A program made the position numbers and the translations under genes. Of a stretch of DNA of 6,597 nucleotides, positions 6,501 through 6,597 are shown piece by piece. The notes below the pieces were generated by a model. The model was not told the origin of the DNA, searched no databases, and saw nothing but the letters and a program-made list of their open reading frames with translations. Source of the DNA: Bacteroidia bacterium (GTDB lineage Bacteria > Bacteroidota > Bacteroidia > NS11-12g > UBA955); contig JACMRS010000225.1 in NCBI GenBank assembly GCA_014376345.1, positions 1 through 6,597 on the forward strand, in the 5' to 3' direction. How positions within the stretch are numbered: the first letter of the stretch is position 1; each line of letters begins with the position of its first letter.

Positions 6501-6597
6501 TCGCTTGTAAATGAAATAAGTTTACCATCAGGACTGAATCTCGGATGGCCCTCATAAGCCAGTCCGCCGCTCAGTAATTTTGCCTGACCACCGGTTA
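3545..6597 (-). CDS. TolB-like beta-propeller/amidohydrolase fusion, 5' end outside window
   Basis: The frame is open to the right edge, so 1016 residues are visible and the true start lies beyond 6597. The Met at 6472 is internal: the 41 codons before it encode a clear propeller repeat. Numbering from the first full codon (6595), residues 1 to about 545 carry at least eleven PD40/TolB-like repeats with Ser-Pro-Asp-Gly-type turns, starting at 20-25 and 65-70. This is enough for one full propeller and probably most of two. A small beta-sandwich begins near 578 and a TIM-barrel amidohydrolase follows: Pro-Gly-Leu-Val-Asp-Val-His-Ala-His with metal ligands His640 and His642, Gly-Ile-Thr-Thr-Thr-His-Asp-Pro, a likely carboxylated Lys736, His784 in Gly-Ile-Glu-His, and the closing Gly-Ser-Ile-Glu-Pro-Gly-Lys-Tyr-Ala-Asp-Leu at 927-937. 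Relatives hydrolyse cyclic amides or dipeptides; the substrate here is unknown. The usual His after strand 5 and Asp after strand 8 seem to be Glu763 and His883. Most relatives are exported, but the signal peptide would be off-window. Confidence 0.9.
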   Translation of the reverse strand, partial: TGGQAKLLSGGLAYEGHPRFSPDGKLISFTSDRSGGDNIWIMNADGTNPKQISSETFRLPTNAVFTPDGQYLIARKHYTGSRSAGAGEMWMWHISGGDGLQLTKRKNDQQDAGEPEVGADGKYVYWSEDMTPGGYFQYNKDPNGEIYQIRRLDRETGEISTIAGGPGGTCRPQISPDGKTLAFVKRVREKTVLYLKDLKTGEEWPVYDALNKDMQETWAIYGVYPNFAWMPDNSHIIIWAKGGFQNVDIKTYKATSIPFKATVKQIITEAVHSKQQAWSEKFESKSIRQITTSPDGKMVVFNAAGYLYKKNLPSGTPERLTTGIDFEYEPAFSPDGKNIYFITWNDSLLGAVVKLNTGLKTYTKITTEPGYYFSPAVSPDGKNIAYRKGSGNEVTGFNYGTETGIYTMPSSGGKATKVRDDGAHPQYNNTGDRLFFASSSGDQKALKSCDLKGGDERIHFTSKYATQISVSPDNNWVAFTELFNAYVAAFPKTGNSVDISSGTKTFPVYKISKDAGNFLHWNSDSKFVNYSIGSTYFSIPLKDCFKFLPGAPDSLPDLSKKGIAIGLEFKSDLPSKSMVFTNARIITMKGDEIIENGYIIINQNKIVKTGAGAPSDEEIKGMKVMDCSGKTIMPGLVDVHAHIGAGASGMSVQKQWSYYTSLAYGITTTHDPSNNSEMIFSQAEMQRNGTIVAPRLFSTGTILYGAETDFKAVINSLDDARMHLRRLKALGAFSVKSYNQPRRDQRQQVLQAARELDMLVVPEGGSHFQHNMSMIADGHTGIEHSIPVSPLYKDVSKFWSATTVHYTPTLIVSYGGIWGENYFYQKTNVWENEKLLKFYPRALIDSRSRRRTMAPDNEFNHIENAKACSMLADSGVKVNLGAHGQIQGIGAHWEMQMMTQGGMSNHNALKVATINGAQYIGMGEQLGSIEPGKYADLMIMDKNPLDSITFTQSISYVMINGWLFNAATMQCINTESKNSLWARKPEFWFDRNKSCQAFEWHEETQSFMHGSCSCNH

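Overview
The window looks like ordinary chromosomal DNA from a member of the Bacteroidota, probably a Chitinophagaceae- or Sphingobacteriia-like lineage. This is inferred from the AT-rich sequence, the lack of Shine-Dalgarno sequences before start codons, TAnnTTTG-type -7 promoter elements, a DUF4340 protein, secreted barrels ending in Phe, and a TolB-propeller/amidohydrolase fusion. The genus cannot be fixed from the sequence alone.

Left part, plus strand (65-1657): two tandem genes encode secreted, probably outer-membrane beta-barrel proteins of exactly 261 residues each. They are paralogues, about 65% identical by an ungapped hand count (170 of 261). Start codons and stop codons are both offset by exactly 807 bp, so this is a tandem duplication that has gained no net indel. 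The second gene should start at ATG 872, not at the upstream TTG.

Middle part, minus strand (1667-3480): a gene for a membrane-anchored DUF4340 protein is followed by a full-length two-domain mazG (NTP pyrophosphohydrolase). The two overlap by one base in a TAATG junction and are probably one transcript, read from a TAnnTTTG element just before the DUF4340 start. mazG converges on the second barrel gene with only 9 bp between the stop codons.

Right part, minus strand (3545-6597): one large open frame runs off the right edge. Its upstream part, with at least eleven PD40/TolB-like repeats, forms beta-propeller structure. Its downstream part is an imidazolonepropionase-like amidohydrolase. The true start lies outside the window. 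Two positions that are normally metal ligands in the relatives appear substituted, and the protein ends in a short Cys/His-rich tail.

No RNA genes, CRISPR array, insertion sequence or integrase was seen. No clearly new multi-gene system is visible. The items most worth checking are the unusual amidohydrolase active site and the duplicated barrel pair, with its loop-like divergence and patches of exact nucleotide identity.
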